Numbered from the stretch's first letter, positions 7,448 through 15,491 are shown. The stretch is 28,791 bases of DNA from Cyanobacteria bacterium HKST-UBA02 (GCA_020431945.1 JAGQHH010000251.1:1-28791), one strand, 5' to 3'. The notes: generated by a model not told the origin, from the letters alone. A program made the numbers and translations.

Positions 7448-7478
7448 GGAGCGGCCGGGATTCTTTCCCGGCCGCTCC
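7448..7478 (+). terminator. Strong intrinsic-type terminator hairpin
   Basis: A perfect 13-bp inverted repeat, GGAGCGGCCGGGA with its complement, encloses the loop TTCTT and is followed by TTATTTC. It closes the small gene ending at 7427 and separates it from the PEP-utilising enzyme that starts at 7545. The short T tract is modest, but the GC-rich stem is the strongest hairpin noticed in the window. Confidence 0.8.
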
Positions 7479-7544
7479 TTATTTCAAAGAGGCGCATATG
7501 CTCGCAATGTGAGAAACTTGATTTCTTCCAATTGCTGGGGTGAG

Positions 7545-10181
7545 ATGAAAGTAGTCCAATTCCCGGGTGCCCGGACAGCGCAATTGAGCAAGGTGGGCGG
7601 CAAGGGTCAGTCATTGATTCGAATGACCCAGGTCGGTCTGCCTGTCCCGCCCGGATTCATTCTGACCACTGAGTTCTTTCAGGAATGGATCGACAGGATC
7701 AAGAGCTCCGGCGCCTGGAAAGCCTTTCTCAAAGTCCATGATGCTGCCATGGAAGAAGCCTGCAAGGTTCTCAAGCAGGAAGCGATGAGCCTGGAGTTTT
7801 CGAAAGACCAGGAGGAAGAGCTCGAGAGCGCCCTCCGGTCCATGGATAGCAACGGGAACCGGCTCTATGCCGTGCGCTCCTCATCGCCTGAAGAGGATCT
7901 GGAAGGCTATTCTTTTGCCGGGGGCTACGAGACCATACTCGGTGCCCGGCAAGAGGAGCTGAAAGAGGCGGTGCGCCGCGCCTTCGCTTCCTGTCTCGAT
8001 TATCGGGTGCAGTTCTACAAGCTCGCTCATGATTTCGATATCACCGAGCCTCGTATAGCCGTCATCGTCCAGGAGCAGATTGCAAGCGAAGTATCCGGGG
8101 TGGTCTTTTCCCTCAATCCCCTCACCAATTGTTATGACGAGGCCGTATTCAACGCTAATTTCGGTCTGGGCGAGTCGGTGGTATCGGGCATGTGCACTCC
8201 CGATACCATCGTGGTGGACAAGCCGTCCATGCGGGTCATTCATCGTGTAGCCGGGGGGAAGGAAGCCCGGGTCGTGCTCAGAGAAGGCGGTGGAACCGAT
8301 AGCCTTTCTTCCGATAGCGCTTCTTCCGATGATTCCGGAAAAATCAGTCTCAGCGACGGTCTGGCACTTTCTCTCACGCGTTATGTGAAAACCCTGGAAG
8401 ATGTTTTTCGCAAACCTGTGGACGTGGAATGGGCGGTGGCCGGCGATCAGGAATATATCCTCCAGGCTCGCCCGATTACTTCCTATGTCCCCATCGATCG
8501 ATCCATGCTCACGCCTCCCGGTGCTCCTCGCCGGCTCTATCTCGATGTCACCCTGAGCGTCCAGGCTCTCGAGAAGCCCATATCCCCCATGGCAGTCTCC
8601 CTGATCTCGCGCATGGCTTCATTAGGATCGCGCAAAGTCTACGGCTTCGACATGACCCGGAGTAATGTCATGCAACTCGTGGTCACCAGCGCCGGAAGAC
8701 TGTATATGGTGCTGTCGGAATTCATGGCTCTTCTGGGCAAAGAGCGCATGGCCGCTTTTTTCTCCATTGTCGATCCGATAACCGCAAGGTCTATTCGGGA
8801 ACTCGACACGAGTAGATACCAGGGTCTTCGTCCCAGACAGCTCCTGGTGCCGGCTATGATCATGTCCCGGGCGCCGCTTCTTTTTCCCGGGGTCCTGCAA
8901 GCCCGAGCCTTCCCCGACCGCGCTCATGCCGGGGCTCAGAAGGGCCTGCGGAAGTTCATGAAAAAAGTGCAGGTCCTGCGTAAATCCAGGGCCAGGCTGG
9001 AGGTCGTGGAGAGACAGCTTTTCGAGGCGCTTTTCGATTTTCTCGCGCACCATTCAATGCCCTGCTTCCTGGCTTCACGCTGGGCCGTGGGGCGAATGAA
9101 GAAGGCGGCTGCCGGAGCCAGCGACGATGAGCTTCGCCGGCTCGAGCTGGCTCTTCCAAACAATGTCACCACCGAGATGGGGCTCGATCTCTACCGGCTC
9201 TCTCTGGAGCTCGACGACACCATCGAGATTGATGAGAACGAAGATATACAAGAGCAGACCCTGCCTCCGGAATTTATCGAGAAGTGGAAAGGCTTCCTGG
9301 ACAAGTACGGACATCGCGGTCCTGCCGAGCTCGACATCGCAGTGCCACGTTATCGCGATGATCCCTCCATGCTTTTCGAGCAAGTGCGCGTGCTCAGCGA
9401 ATCGGCCAGCGATAAGAACAATCCCCTCAAACGATTCGATGAGAGCCGCCGTCTCAGAGAAGAAACCTTCGAGCAGATCTGTCGGCGTTTGGGAAATGAC
9501 CCCCGACGCAAGCGACGCTTCCAGACTCTCTATCATGTCTGGGTGACCCTGGGCGGTTATAGAGAGATGCACAAATATTGCTTGATTTACGTTTTCGATG
9601 CTCTCAGGCAGAGGTTGCTCGCCGAAGGCGAGCGCCTGGTCAAGAAGAAACGTCTGGAGCGAGTCGAGCAGATATTCGACTTAACCATCGACGAGATCGA
9701 GAAGTTCGGGAGCAAGGGCCGCAAAGATCTGGCTGCCATGGCCCGTACCAATCGCGCTCCCTGCGACCGCCTCGCCCAGGTCGGAGCGCTTCCGGCAATC
9801 ATCGATTCCCGGGGCGAGATCTTGAGACCGCCGCCACCGGCGGTGTCTGAAGACGGCACCGTGGTCGGCGCCGCTATCTCGAACGGCGTCGTCCGGGGGC
9901 GCATCAAAGTGCTCAACTCTCCCGATGAGAAGCCTCTCGAGTACGGTGAGATTCTCGTTGCCCGGGCTACGGATCCCGGCTGGACACCGTTATTCGTCAA
10001 TGCCGGCGGTCTCATCCTCGAGGTGGGAGGTCTTCTGCAGCATGGAGCCCTGGTGGCGCGAGAATACGGACTCCCCTGTGTCGGTGGTGTCACCGGTGCC
10101 ACCACCCTCTGGGAGGACGGAACTCTGGTGGAAGTAGACGGCAGCGCAGGCGTGATCCGGATTATTCCAGACGAAGACTGA
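7545..10181 (+). CDS. Rifampin-phosphotransferase/PEP-synthase family phosphotransferase (878 aa)
   Basis: The N-terminal ATP-grasp (PPDK_N) domain opens with VGGKGQSLIRM and VPPGFILTT near residues 17-40. It continues with YAVRSSSPEED near 106 and SGVVFSLNPLT near 183, followed by GLGESVVSG. A central helical region of about 400 residues varies in this family and sets the substrate. The C-terminal swivelling domain has the phosphohistidine motif GGLLQHGALVAREYGLP with His833. The domain order and length fit rifampin phosphotransferase (about 870 residues) better than classical PPDK or PEP synthase, which have an extra C-terminal PEP/pyruvate barrel. Such enzymes use ATP to phosphorylate a substrate, giving AMP and phosphate. 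Rifampin activity itself is not shown. The start at 7545 follows GGGGTGAG; the open frame further upstream runs through the terminator. Its stop overlaps the next start (TGATG). Confidence 0.85.
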   Translation: MKVVQFPGARTAQLSKVGGKGQSLIRMTQVGLPVPPGFILTTEFFQEWIDRIKSSGAWKAFLKVHDAAMEEACKVLKQEAMSLEFSKDQEEELESALRSMDSNGNRLYAVRSSSPEEDLEGYSFAGGYETILGARQEELKEAVRRAFASCLDYRVQFYKLAHDFDITEPRIAVIVQEQIASEVSGVVFSLNPLTNCYDEAVFNANFGLGESVVSGMCTPDTIVVDKPSMRVIHRVAGGKEARVVLREGGGTDSLSSDSASSDDSGKISLSDGLALSLTRYVKTLEDVFRKPVDVEWAVAGDQEYILQARPITSYVPIDRSMLTPPGAPRRLYLDVTLSVQALEKPISPMAVSLISRMASLGSRKVYGFDMTRSNVMQLVVTSAGRLYMVLSEFMALLGKERMAAFFSIVDPITARSIRELDTSRYQGLRPRQLLVPAMIMSRAPLLFPGVLQARAFPDRAHAGAQKGLRKFMKKVQVLRKSRARLEVVERQLFEALFDFLAHHSMPCFLASRWAVGRMKKAAAGASDDELRRLELALPNNVTTEMGLDLYRLSLELDDTIEIDENEDIQEQTLPPEFIEKWKGFLDKYGHRGPAELDIAVPRYRDDPSMLFEQVRVLSESASDKNNPLKRFDESRRLREETFEQICRRLGNDPRRKRRFQTLYHVWVTLGGYREMHKYCLIYVFDALRQRLLAEGERLVKKKRLERVEQIFDLTIDEIEKFGSKGRKDLAAMARTNRAPCDRLAQVGALPAIIDSRGEILRPPPPAVSEDGTVVGAAISNGVVRGRIKVLNSPDEKPLEYGEILVARATDPGWTPLFVNAGGLILEVGGLLQHGALVAREYGLPCVGGVTGATTLWEDGTLVEVDGSAGVIRIIPDED

Positions 10182-11011
10182 TGCTAGTAGTTCTGCTCCG
10201 TAAATTGGCTTCCTACATCGCTTTCATGGTGGTATTTGTTGTTGCCGGCTCGCTCTTCTCCGGCTCTTTCTTTGCACCGCCGGTAGAAGCATCGCAGCTC
10301 GGCTCGGTATGGACCGAGCGCTTGCGCAATGACCCCGGCGGCAAGCGGGTGCTTTTCATCGGCAACAGCATTCTCTTCACTCATAACGTTCCGAAGATCA
10401 TGGCAAGTATTGCTGCGACGCCAGCGATGAAAGTGACCGCGGTTTTCGGCGATGCCTATACCCTCGAGGATCACTGGAATCAGCGGGTGGCTCTCAATGT
10501 GCTTCGCTCGGAGCGCCCGGGCTGGGAGATCGTGATCTTGCAGGAAGGCACCGGCCGGGACATGGAGACGCCTGCGGACTACGAGAAATATGTCAGGCTC
10601 TTCGAGAACGAGGCTCGAAAGATAGGCGCCCGCACTTATATCGTCGAGAACTACTCGGACGATTCGGCTCATTACGATGACCGGCACAAGACCATGAAAG
10701 ACTGGTCGGCGAAACTAAAGCTGTCTTTCATCCCCATTGGCACCGCCTGGAACGAGCTCAGAAGTCGGCACCCCGAAGTCAATCTATATGAGCCGGACAA
10801 TCATCATCCGAGCCTGCAGGGCTCCTATCTGATGGCCTGCGTCTATTACCAGGCTCTTTTCGGAGCGGCGCCTACAAGTGGTCTGCGTACCGAGCTCGGT
10901 TACACCGACAGATCCATCGGCTCGAGCCGGCTCTTCTCCCGGGTCGCCACCGCTCGCGAGGTGCAGGAGACAGCCCGGCAGGCTGTTGCGTCCATGGAAA
11001 TGGAAAAATAG
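10181..11011 (+). CDS. Membrane-anchored or secreted SGNH/GDSL-like hydrolase (276 aa)
   Basis: Residues 10-37 form a long signal peptide or membrane anchor. The mature protein has SGNH hydrolase blocks: KRVLFIGNSILFTHN with the presumed nucleophile Ser63, VILQEGT near 118-124 as the oxyanion region, and EPDNHHPSLQGSYL near 204-217 with the Asp-x-x-His pair of the catalytic triad (Asp206 and His209). Spacing and order fit the family, which cleaves ester bonds of lipids or carbohydrates. The substrate is unknown. Its ATG overlaps the stop of the PEP-type phosphotransferase by one base, so translation is coupled and the two probably work in the same process. It ends two bases before a converging gene. 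Confidence 0.85.
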   Translation: MLVVLLRKLASYIAFMVVFVVAGSLFSGSFFAPPVEASQLGSVWTERLRNDPGGKRVLFIGNSILFTHNVPKIMASIAATPAMKVTAVFGDAYTLEDHWNQRVALNVLRSERPGWEIVILQEGTGRDMETPADYEKYVRLFENEARKIGARTYIVENYSDDSAHYDDRHKTMKDWSAKLKLSFIPIGTAWNELRSRHPEVNLYEPDNHHPSLQGSYLMACVYYQALFGAAPTSGLRTELGYTDRSIGSSRLFSRVATAREVQETARQAVASMEMEK

Positions 11012-11012
11012 G

Positions 11013-11780
11013 TCAGGGCTTCGAGAACTCTTTCTCGATAGCGGCGGCTCTGGACTTTTGCTTTTGCTTGCGCAGCAAAGCCGCATAAGCTTTCGCTACT
11101 TTTTTCTTGAATACAGGGTCAAAGGGCAGGCTTTTGTCTCGAAGCGCTTCCACCGAGCGCTCATATTCTTTGATTGCTTCTGCCGGCTTTCTCTGATTCT
11201 CCAGCTCCTGGGCCTTGAGAAAAGCGTCCCGGGCTGTTGTATCCGGTCTCGGCTGGTCTTTAGCTGTCTCTTTACCTGTCTCTTTACCTGTCTCTCGAGT
11301 CTTGTTGCCAGTCACTTTCTCTGTTTCGTTCTTGTTCTCATTCTTCTTATTGACCGGAGGTGGGCAGATCATTCCCGGATAGACAGGCACTTGTTTCTTC
11401 TCCTGGGGCTGCTTAATCTCTCGGTCGTTTTCTGCGATAGCCGGGGAGCCGTTCAAAAGGGCAACGATAAAAGCGACGGCTGCCACGGCTCTCTTTTTGA
11501 AAGCATCGGCAAGACGTCTTCCCACCGGGCAGTCACGAGTCAAAAGAGTGCCGTCCGGGCGCCGGTGCAATTGAACGCAGACCTGACCAGCCTGCATCGC
11601 CTCGGATTCGAGAAACTCGGTGGCTTCCTTTCTGGTCATTTTGGAGACGTTATAAACATTGAGCTCGCAGAGGGAGCAGAACCTCACCCTCTCGTCGCCG
11701 TCCATGGACTCCCATTTGACCGGGCAGGGGGCAGCAACACAAATGTCATCCAGATCGATGGCAGGTTTTCTCATTTGCAC
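11013..11780 (-). CDS. Cys-motif N-terminal domain, membrane segment and TPR-like tail (255 aa)
   Basis: The first 90 residues form a cytoplasmic Cys-rich module: CPVKWESMDGDERVRFCSLC, then VYNVSKMTRKEA, CVQLHRRPDG and TRDCPVG. A similar motif set occurs at the N terminus of small membrane proteins of Bacteroidetes and other phyla and may bind a metal. Residues 97-116 are a membrane helix ending SPAIA. After it comes a low-complexity linker with Lys/Glu/Asn/Thr and three ETGK-like units, then a helical section with DAFLKAQELENQRKPAEAIK, which is TPR-like. I chose GTG at 11780 because AGGAGG lies six bases before it; ATG at 11774 would leave twelve. A small membrane-protein gene diverges 31 bases away. 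The function is unknown; a sensor or scaffold is possible. Confidence 0.75.
   Translation of the reverse strand: MQMRKPAIDLDDICVAAPCPVKWESMDGDERVRFCSLCELNVYNVSKMTRKEATEFLESEAMQAGQVCVQLHRRPDGTLLTRDCPVGRRLADAFKKRAVAAVAFIVALLNGSPAIAENDREIKQPQEKKQVPVYPGMICPPPVNKKNENKNETEKVTGNKTRETGKETGKETAKDQPRPDTTARDAFLKAQELENQRKPAEAIKEYERSVEALRDKSLPFDPVFKKKVAKAYAALLRKQKQKSRAAAIEKEFSKP
11264..11295. repeat. 12-bp tandem repeat inside a coding linker
   Basis: The unit CTGTCTCTTTAC occurs twice in full and once in part, encoding ETGK units on the minus strand. In-frame gain or loss of units would only change linker length. Confidence 0.8.
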
Positions 11781-11811
11781 CGGGGTCCTCCTGGGGGGTA
11801 ACTTAGATTAT

Positions 11812-12126
11812 ATGCCTCCATCTCCCATTCTGTGTGCACTGTTGTTCATCCCGATTGCCTTCGGGGCGGCAGCCGTCTTCAAGCGTAGAAACAGCCACCC
11901 CCGCTTGTGGATGTGGTTCGCTAGATTTTGGTTTTTGAATCCGGTTGTCGCAGCGATGGCCATAATGTTCGTTAGTCCGCCTTCTCAGGGCTGGTTCTTT
12001 CTGTTCCCGCTTTCGACTCTGGCGATTATCTATTTTGCACTCTTTCTCAAGAGTCCCGAGTTTTTGAGATCCCTTGCCAGGGACGCCCGGTTCGACATCT
12101 TATTTCGCCGGGGACGTCATTCTTGA
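11812..12126 (+). CDS. Small integral membrane protein, unknown (104 aa)
   Basis: The translation has three hydrophobic stretches: about residues 6-23 (ILCALLFIPIAFGAAAVF), 44-57 (PVVAAMAIMFVS) and 62-82 (WFFLFPLSTLAIIYFALFL). Positive residues lie between and after them, with a basic C-terminal tail ending RRGRHS. This is consistent with a small inner-membrane protein, though no family is recognised. The ATG at 11812 is 31 bases from the divergent Cys-motif gene. A G-rich tract, GGGGGG, lies about 13 bases before it, which is far for a ribosome binding site. The frame extends upstream into the opposite gene, but that part is unlikely to be translated. Confidence is moderate. Confidence 0.5.
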   Translation: MPPSPILCALLFIPIAFGAAAVFKRRNSHPRLWMWFARFWFLNPVVAAMAIMFVSPPSQGWFFLFPLSTLAIIYFALFLKSPEFLRSLARDARFDILFRRGRHS

Positions 12127-12219
12127 AAGTCTTGCGTGATTCCCGGGGCTTATGACTATTTGTCGACTCATTGATTTGAGTCCCGGGGGTGGGAGTATTT
12201 TATTTTCGAGGCTGAATGT

Positions 12220-12245
12220 GAAAATTCGCAATATTGCGAATTTTC
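12220..12245. promoter_or_regulatory. Perfect 26-bp palindrome, likely operator
   Basis: The half-site GAAAATTCGCAAT is followed immediately by its exact reverse complement with no spacer. It lies 55 bases before the ATG of the HTH regulator at 12301. Small XRE-type regulators commonly bind such palindromes and repress their own promoters. No U tract directly follows, so a terminator is less likely. Binding by the neighbouring protein is inference. Confidence 0.7.
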
Positions 12246-12300
12246 GGATTTCGGCAAAAAAAGTAGATACACCCCTCCCCCCAGTAGAAAACCCGGAAAA

Positions 12301-12570
12301 ATGTCAGAAGTATTCGACGAGTTCCTCTATTTGGATATCGCTACCCAGCTCTGGGAACTTAGGGTGGATGCTGGTTTGAGCCAGAAGGAGCTGGCCGCAA
12401 TGGCGGGCACGACTCCGTCGGTGATCTGCCGTATGGAGGATGGAAACTACCGGGGACACTCCGTGTCGATGATTTCCAGAATTGCCCGGGCGCTGGGAAT
12501 GAGAATCTATGTCGGTTTCGAGCCCTGTACAAGCGAGCAGGAAGGATGCGAGCAGGATGCGAATAAATAG
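12301..12570 (+). CDS. XRE-family helix-turn-helix regulator, antitoxin-like (89 aa)
   Basis: The core is a Cro/C1-type domain near residues 15-65: QLWELRVDAGLSQKELAAMA, then GTTPSVICRMEDG and SMISRIARALGMRIYVGFE. The first part is helix 1-2 and the second holds the recognition helix. The length and the ending after LGMRIYVGFE resemble HigA-type antitoxins, where a toxin gene normally lies beside it. None is seen here: upstream are 174 bases without a gene and downstream a converging coiled-coil gene. It may be an orphan regulator. The perfect palindrome 55 bases upstream suggests autoregulation. The start is ATG with only GGAAAAA before it. No signal or membrane segment. Confidence 0.85.
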   Translation: MSEVFDEFLYLDIATQLWELRVDAGLSQKELAAMAGTTPSVICRMEDGNYRGHSVSMISRIARALGMRIYVGFEPCTSEQEGCEQDANK

Positions 12571-12585
12571 AAAGCGAATAAGGGC

Positions 12586-13395
12586 TCAAGCCCGGTTGCC
12601 CAGATATTCGATAAACTCGTCGATGGCTTCGATCCAGGCGGAGAGATGCTCGGCCAGGTGACCGTATTTCTTTTCGTGGGCAAGGGCTTGATTTTTGAGG
12701 GTCTCCCGGTTCTGCTGGTCGGCCATGGCAGCCCGGCGCGCCCAGATTTCCTTCTGCTGCAGGTCCTGTTCCCGGCGGCTCCTGAGCACATTGGCTATGG
12801 ACTCGAATCGTTTTACGCTGGGAACGCTTTCCGGAGACGCTTTCATTCTCTCGATATCGCTTTTGAGCTCTTGCGAAACAGCTTTCACTTTGCTCAACCG
12901 CTCTATATGCGTGGCTTCTCTGTCCCGCTCTAGATCTTTTCTCCAGGCGTGAAGAGTGGATTCGCTGAGGGAGTCCCTGAGGATTTTCATATATCGCTTT
13001 GTCGTGCTGGCGTCCAGGCGAAGGTTGTTTGCCTGCTCCCGCCAGAATTTCTCCAGCTCATCGAGCTTGACCGAAGTGAGGATCAAGCCTAGATCTTTTG
13101 TCACCGGGCGGAAGCCAGAGATGATTTGCTTCAGGGAGAAAAGCTCCTGGAGCTGATCTTCAAGCCTCAATACAGCAATCTCGGCAGTTTCGACCAGGCG
13201 CTCCTGAAACCCGGGATCGCTTACTTGATCTGCTCCCGTTGTGCTTCCGGCTTTCTTGTTTCCGGCTTTCAGACGAATCAGCGCATGCCTGGCTTCGGAA
13301 AGGGCATTCTGGGCATCGAGATAGACTGCGTCGGGACCTTTCTCCCGGCTGACTCTAGTGGCGGATCCCACCAAATTTGCCAGTTTGTTCAGCAT
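12586..13395 (-). CDS. Coiled-coil hypothetical protein (269 aa)
   Basis: A soluble, highly charged, almost entirely helical protein. Long stretches are rich in Glu, Lys, Arg, Leu and Ala, for example ERLVETAEIAVLRLEDQLQE and KDLERDREATHIERLSKVKA, which suggests coiled coils. There is no signal peptide. The general look recalls PspA/IM30 or cytoskeletal-type helical proteins, but I see no diagnostic motif and do not assign a family. The ATG is preceded by AAGGAGA with good spacing, the clearest ribosome binding site in this part. It follows the metalloprotease gene by 24 bases on the same strand, so it is probably in one transcription unit with it. It ends 15 bases from the converging HTH gene. 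Confidence 0.75.
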   Translation of the reverse strand: MLNKLANLVGSATRVSREKGPDAVYLDAQNALSEARHALIRLKAGNKKAGSTTGADQVSDPGFQERLVETAEIAVLRLEDQLQELFSLKQIISGFRPVTKDLGLILTSVKLDELEKFWREQANNLRLDASTTKRYMKILRDSLSESTLHAWRKDLERDREATHIERLSKVKAVSQELKSDIERMKASPESVPSVKRFESIANVLRSRREQDLQQKEIWARRAAMADQQNRETLKNQALAHEKKYGHLAEHLSAWIEAIDEFIEYLGNRA

Positions 13396-13419
13396 GGATT
13401 TCTCCTTGTTTCAAAATCC

Positions 13420-14469
13420 TCATTTTAAAATTGGCGCCGGCAGGCTGTAGAGAGCCCTGAGGACGGCTGAGTCGCTATTGGTCACCGAATTGGGCAGGAC
13501 CTGTTTGTGTCCGGTATGCGAATACTTGAGCCTTTCCACCGGATACATGATATCGATGGGAGAGTCGCTGTTCTGAAGCCCGAATGCATGGCCGAACTCA
13601 TGGGCGCCCACAGCCTGGACGATAGCCTGCCATTTCTGAAGGGGTTGCTGAAGGAGAGTATCCACCGCAATCTGGATAAAGATAGGCTCACCGGGTCCGG
13701 CGCTGTATATGGTGCTTGCCAGTTCCGGTCCTTTGAATTTCGAGCACCAGTAAACGAGAATATTGGCCTGGGCAGGATCCTTCACCAGCTTGTATTTCAG
13801 TATGCCTTCGGTGTCGGCCCAGGCCCATTCGTCGAGACCTTTTCTGACCGAGACATTGAAACCGTCTTGATAGTGTTTCTGCTTGAAGAGAGTGGCGGCT
13901 ATGTTGCGATTGCGCAGCAATTTAGCCAGCTCGACGATTCTGTCCGGTTTGAGACGCTCTCCCTGGTAGGCTCTGGGAAGCTCCAGCCCATCTGAGATAT
14001 AGACTTTCACCGGCATGCTCTTTTCGGTCCAGTGGAAGAATTTACCGTTTATGTTCAGGCAGCAATACGGCCTTACATGACTGAATTCTTTTCGATAGCT
14101 GTCGAAGCACTTCAGGGCGTTTTTCTTGAAGGTGGAAGACTCGTTGGAGACCAGGACGACTTTGATGAGGGCGTCCTCAGCCTGTTTGAAATCGCCGGCA
14201 TGAACACAGGTCAGACCCAGATAATACTGGACCGAAGCATCCAGAGGCTCCAACTCGGTGGCTTCTTTGAATTTCGGAATGGCGCCGCTGAAGTCTTTGC
14301 GATTGAAGTGAGCCATGCCTTCCGTGACCAGGCTGTTGAATCGTCGGCGCTTCTCCAGGGCTTCTTTTTTGACTTTGGCGAAGCCTGCCTGGGGAGCAGT
14401 CAACGCTCCGGTCAGGCAAAGCGAAAGAATGGCCAGGGCGGTTATCGAGGATTTCCGGATGCTCATCAT
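13420..14469 (-). CDS. Exported TPR-matrixin-like zinc metalloprotease (349 aa)
   Basis: Residues 1-31 are a signal peptide ending GFAK. Residues 45-125 form TPR units, such as NSLVTEGMAHFNRKDFSGAI and DASVQYYLGLTCVHAGDFKQ. The C-terminal half is a matrixin/metzincin-type domain with AHEFGHAFGLQNSDSPIDIMYP near residues 289-310. His290, Glu291 and His294 match the zinc and catalytic residues, and IMYP is the Met-turn. The usual third histidine of HExxHxxGxxH is Asn300 here, so zinc binding may be altered or use a neighbouring Asp. The start at 14469 is one of two adjacent ATG codons with no ribosome binding site. A TATACT hexamer lies seven bases before it. It follows the proline-heptad gene by 52 bases. 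Cell-envelope processing is a reasonable guess. Confidence 0.8.
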   Translation of the reverse strand: MMSIRKSSITALAILSLCLTGALTAPQAGFAKVKKEALEKRRRFNSLVTEGMAHFNRKDFSGAIPKFKEATELEPLDASVQYYLGLTCVHAGDFKQAEDALIKVVLVSNESSTFKKNALKCFDSYRKEFSHVRPYCCLNINGKFFHWTEKSMPVKVYISDGLELPRAYQGERLKPDRIVELAKLLRNRNIAATLFKQKHYQDGFNVSVRKGLDEWAWADTEGILKYKLVKDPAQANILVYWCSKFKGPELASTIYSAGPGEPIFIQIAVDTLLQQPLQKWQAIVQAVGAHEFGHAFGLQNSDSPIDIMYPVERLKYSHTGHKQVLPNSVTNSDSAVLRALYSLPAPILK

Positions 14470-14476
14470 AAGGGTA

Positions 14477-14482
14477 AGTATA
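14477..14482 (-). promoter_or_regulatory. Likely -10 hexamer TATACT close to a start codon
   Basis: TATACT is one base from the consensus TATAAT and ends seven bases before the ATG at 14469, so the transcript would start at about the start codon. No Shine-Dalgarno sequence is present, which fits a leaderless mRNA. No clear -35 hexamer is seen. Confidence 0.4.
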
Positions 14483-14521
14483 GACCCTTTTGATCTCTTT
14501 CTATCGATCTGCCGAGCCCGT

Positions 14522-15418
14522 CTACTGAGCCCGTTTGCGCCTGGAGATGAAGACGAAAAGTCCCAGCAGGACAGCCAGAGCCGTGACGCAGAGGACAGTG
14601 ACCATGCAGAGGACATAGAAGACGATCTGGGCTACGGTGGACTTGATCCCGCCTATTTCTTCCCGGAGAAGCTGGATCTCGTCTTTCACCGAGTCCAGAG
14701 AGCCCGAAACTTCCTTCAGGGGCTTGCTGAGACCGCTGATCGGGTGTGAAAGAGCCGAGATGGGTTTGCTCAGCTCCTGGACCGGCTGACCCAGGTCGGT
14801 AAGGGGCTTTTTCAGCTCGTCGAGAGGCTGTTTGAGCTCGTTGATCGGTTTTTTGAGTCCGGAGATTTCGGTTCCGACGCTTTTAATAGGTTGCTGGAGC
14901 CCGCTGGTGGTTTCTTTGAGACCGGAAAGGGGCTCGTTCAGTCCTTTGAGAGGTCGCTCCAGCTCTTTGATGGATCCATCGAGCTGTTTGAGCGGGGGCT
15001 CGAGCTTCTTAATAGGCTCGCTGAGATTGCGCAGCGGATTCTGGAGGCTTTCGAGACCCTTCTGGGTGCCTTTGAGCGGCTGGAGAAGGGTCATGGGCAT
15101 AGTCAGCGTGGATTCCAGAATGTCCAGTCCGTCATCGCGGTTCTCCCTCTCCACAGCAGTCCGGGTGACCGAGGCCTGGGTCTGGGCCGTGCGGCCGCCC
15201 ACGGTCCGGTTCTGTCCGAATTGCAGGTCGGCTCGATCGTCACCGGCTTCGGTGGCTGCTCTCGATGGGATTTCGGTGTAAGCGGCTGTTGCCAGCTTCT
15301 CGTTCTGGACCTTGTCTGCTTTGCCGAAAAAGAACCACTTCGCCTGGGCGTCTGTGCTGGTGGCGAAAATGGCGGCAGTTGAGAAAGCAGCGATTGCAGT
15401 TACTTTTCTGTAATTCAT
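14522..15418 (-). CDS. Proline-heptad repeat rod protein with C-terminal membrane helix (298 aa)
   Basis: Residues 1-26 are a signal peptide ending DAQA. Residues 113-240 are built on an exact seven-residue period, a Pro followed by Leu, Ile or Val and another Leu three or four places on, as in KPINELKQPLDELKKPLTDL. Pro falls at 128, 135, 142, 156, 163, 177, 191, 198, 205, 212, 219, 226 and 233; the missing beats keep Gly or Thr in register. A charged helix follows, and residues 264-290 are a membrane segment with a basic tail RRKRAQ. The likely topology is a periplasmic rod held by a C-terminal anchor. Proline at one heptad position is unusual for a coiled coil, and no known family is recognised. 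The ATG has GGAGAG ten bases before it and diverges from otsB. Confidence 0.75.
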   Translation of the reverse strand: MNYRKVTAIAAFSTAAIFATSTDAQAKWFFFGKADKVQNEKLATAAYTEIPSRAATEAGDDRADLQFGQNRTVGGRTAQTQASVTRTAVERENRDDGLDILESTLTMPMTLLQPLKGTQKGLESLQNPLRNLSEPIKKLEPPLKQLDGSIKELERPLKGLNEPLSGLKETTSGLQQPIKSVGTEISGLKKPINELKQPLDELKKPLTDLGQPVQELSKPISALSHPISGLSKPLKEVSGSLDSVKDEIQLLREEIGGIKSTVAQIVFYVLCMVTVLCVTALAVLLGLFVFISRRKRAQ

Positions 15419-15491
15419 TTTCTTGCGCTCTCCGGTTGTCCAGACTAACACAATAGAATAGGACTGAAATTTTTTTTCCGTAAACAAGCCA

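Noticed and set aside
10878..11801. A 307-codon plus-strand frame across the Cys-motif gene
   Set aside because: It overlaps the SGNH hydrolase end and is antisense to the Cys-motif protein, which has conserved motifs, a membrane helix and a strong ribosome binding site.
12165..12182. Hairpin GACTCA/TGAGTC as a terminator after the small membrane protein
   Set aside because: The stem is only six pairs and a GC-rich stretch separates it from the T-rich tract, so termination is not convincing.
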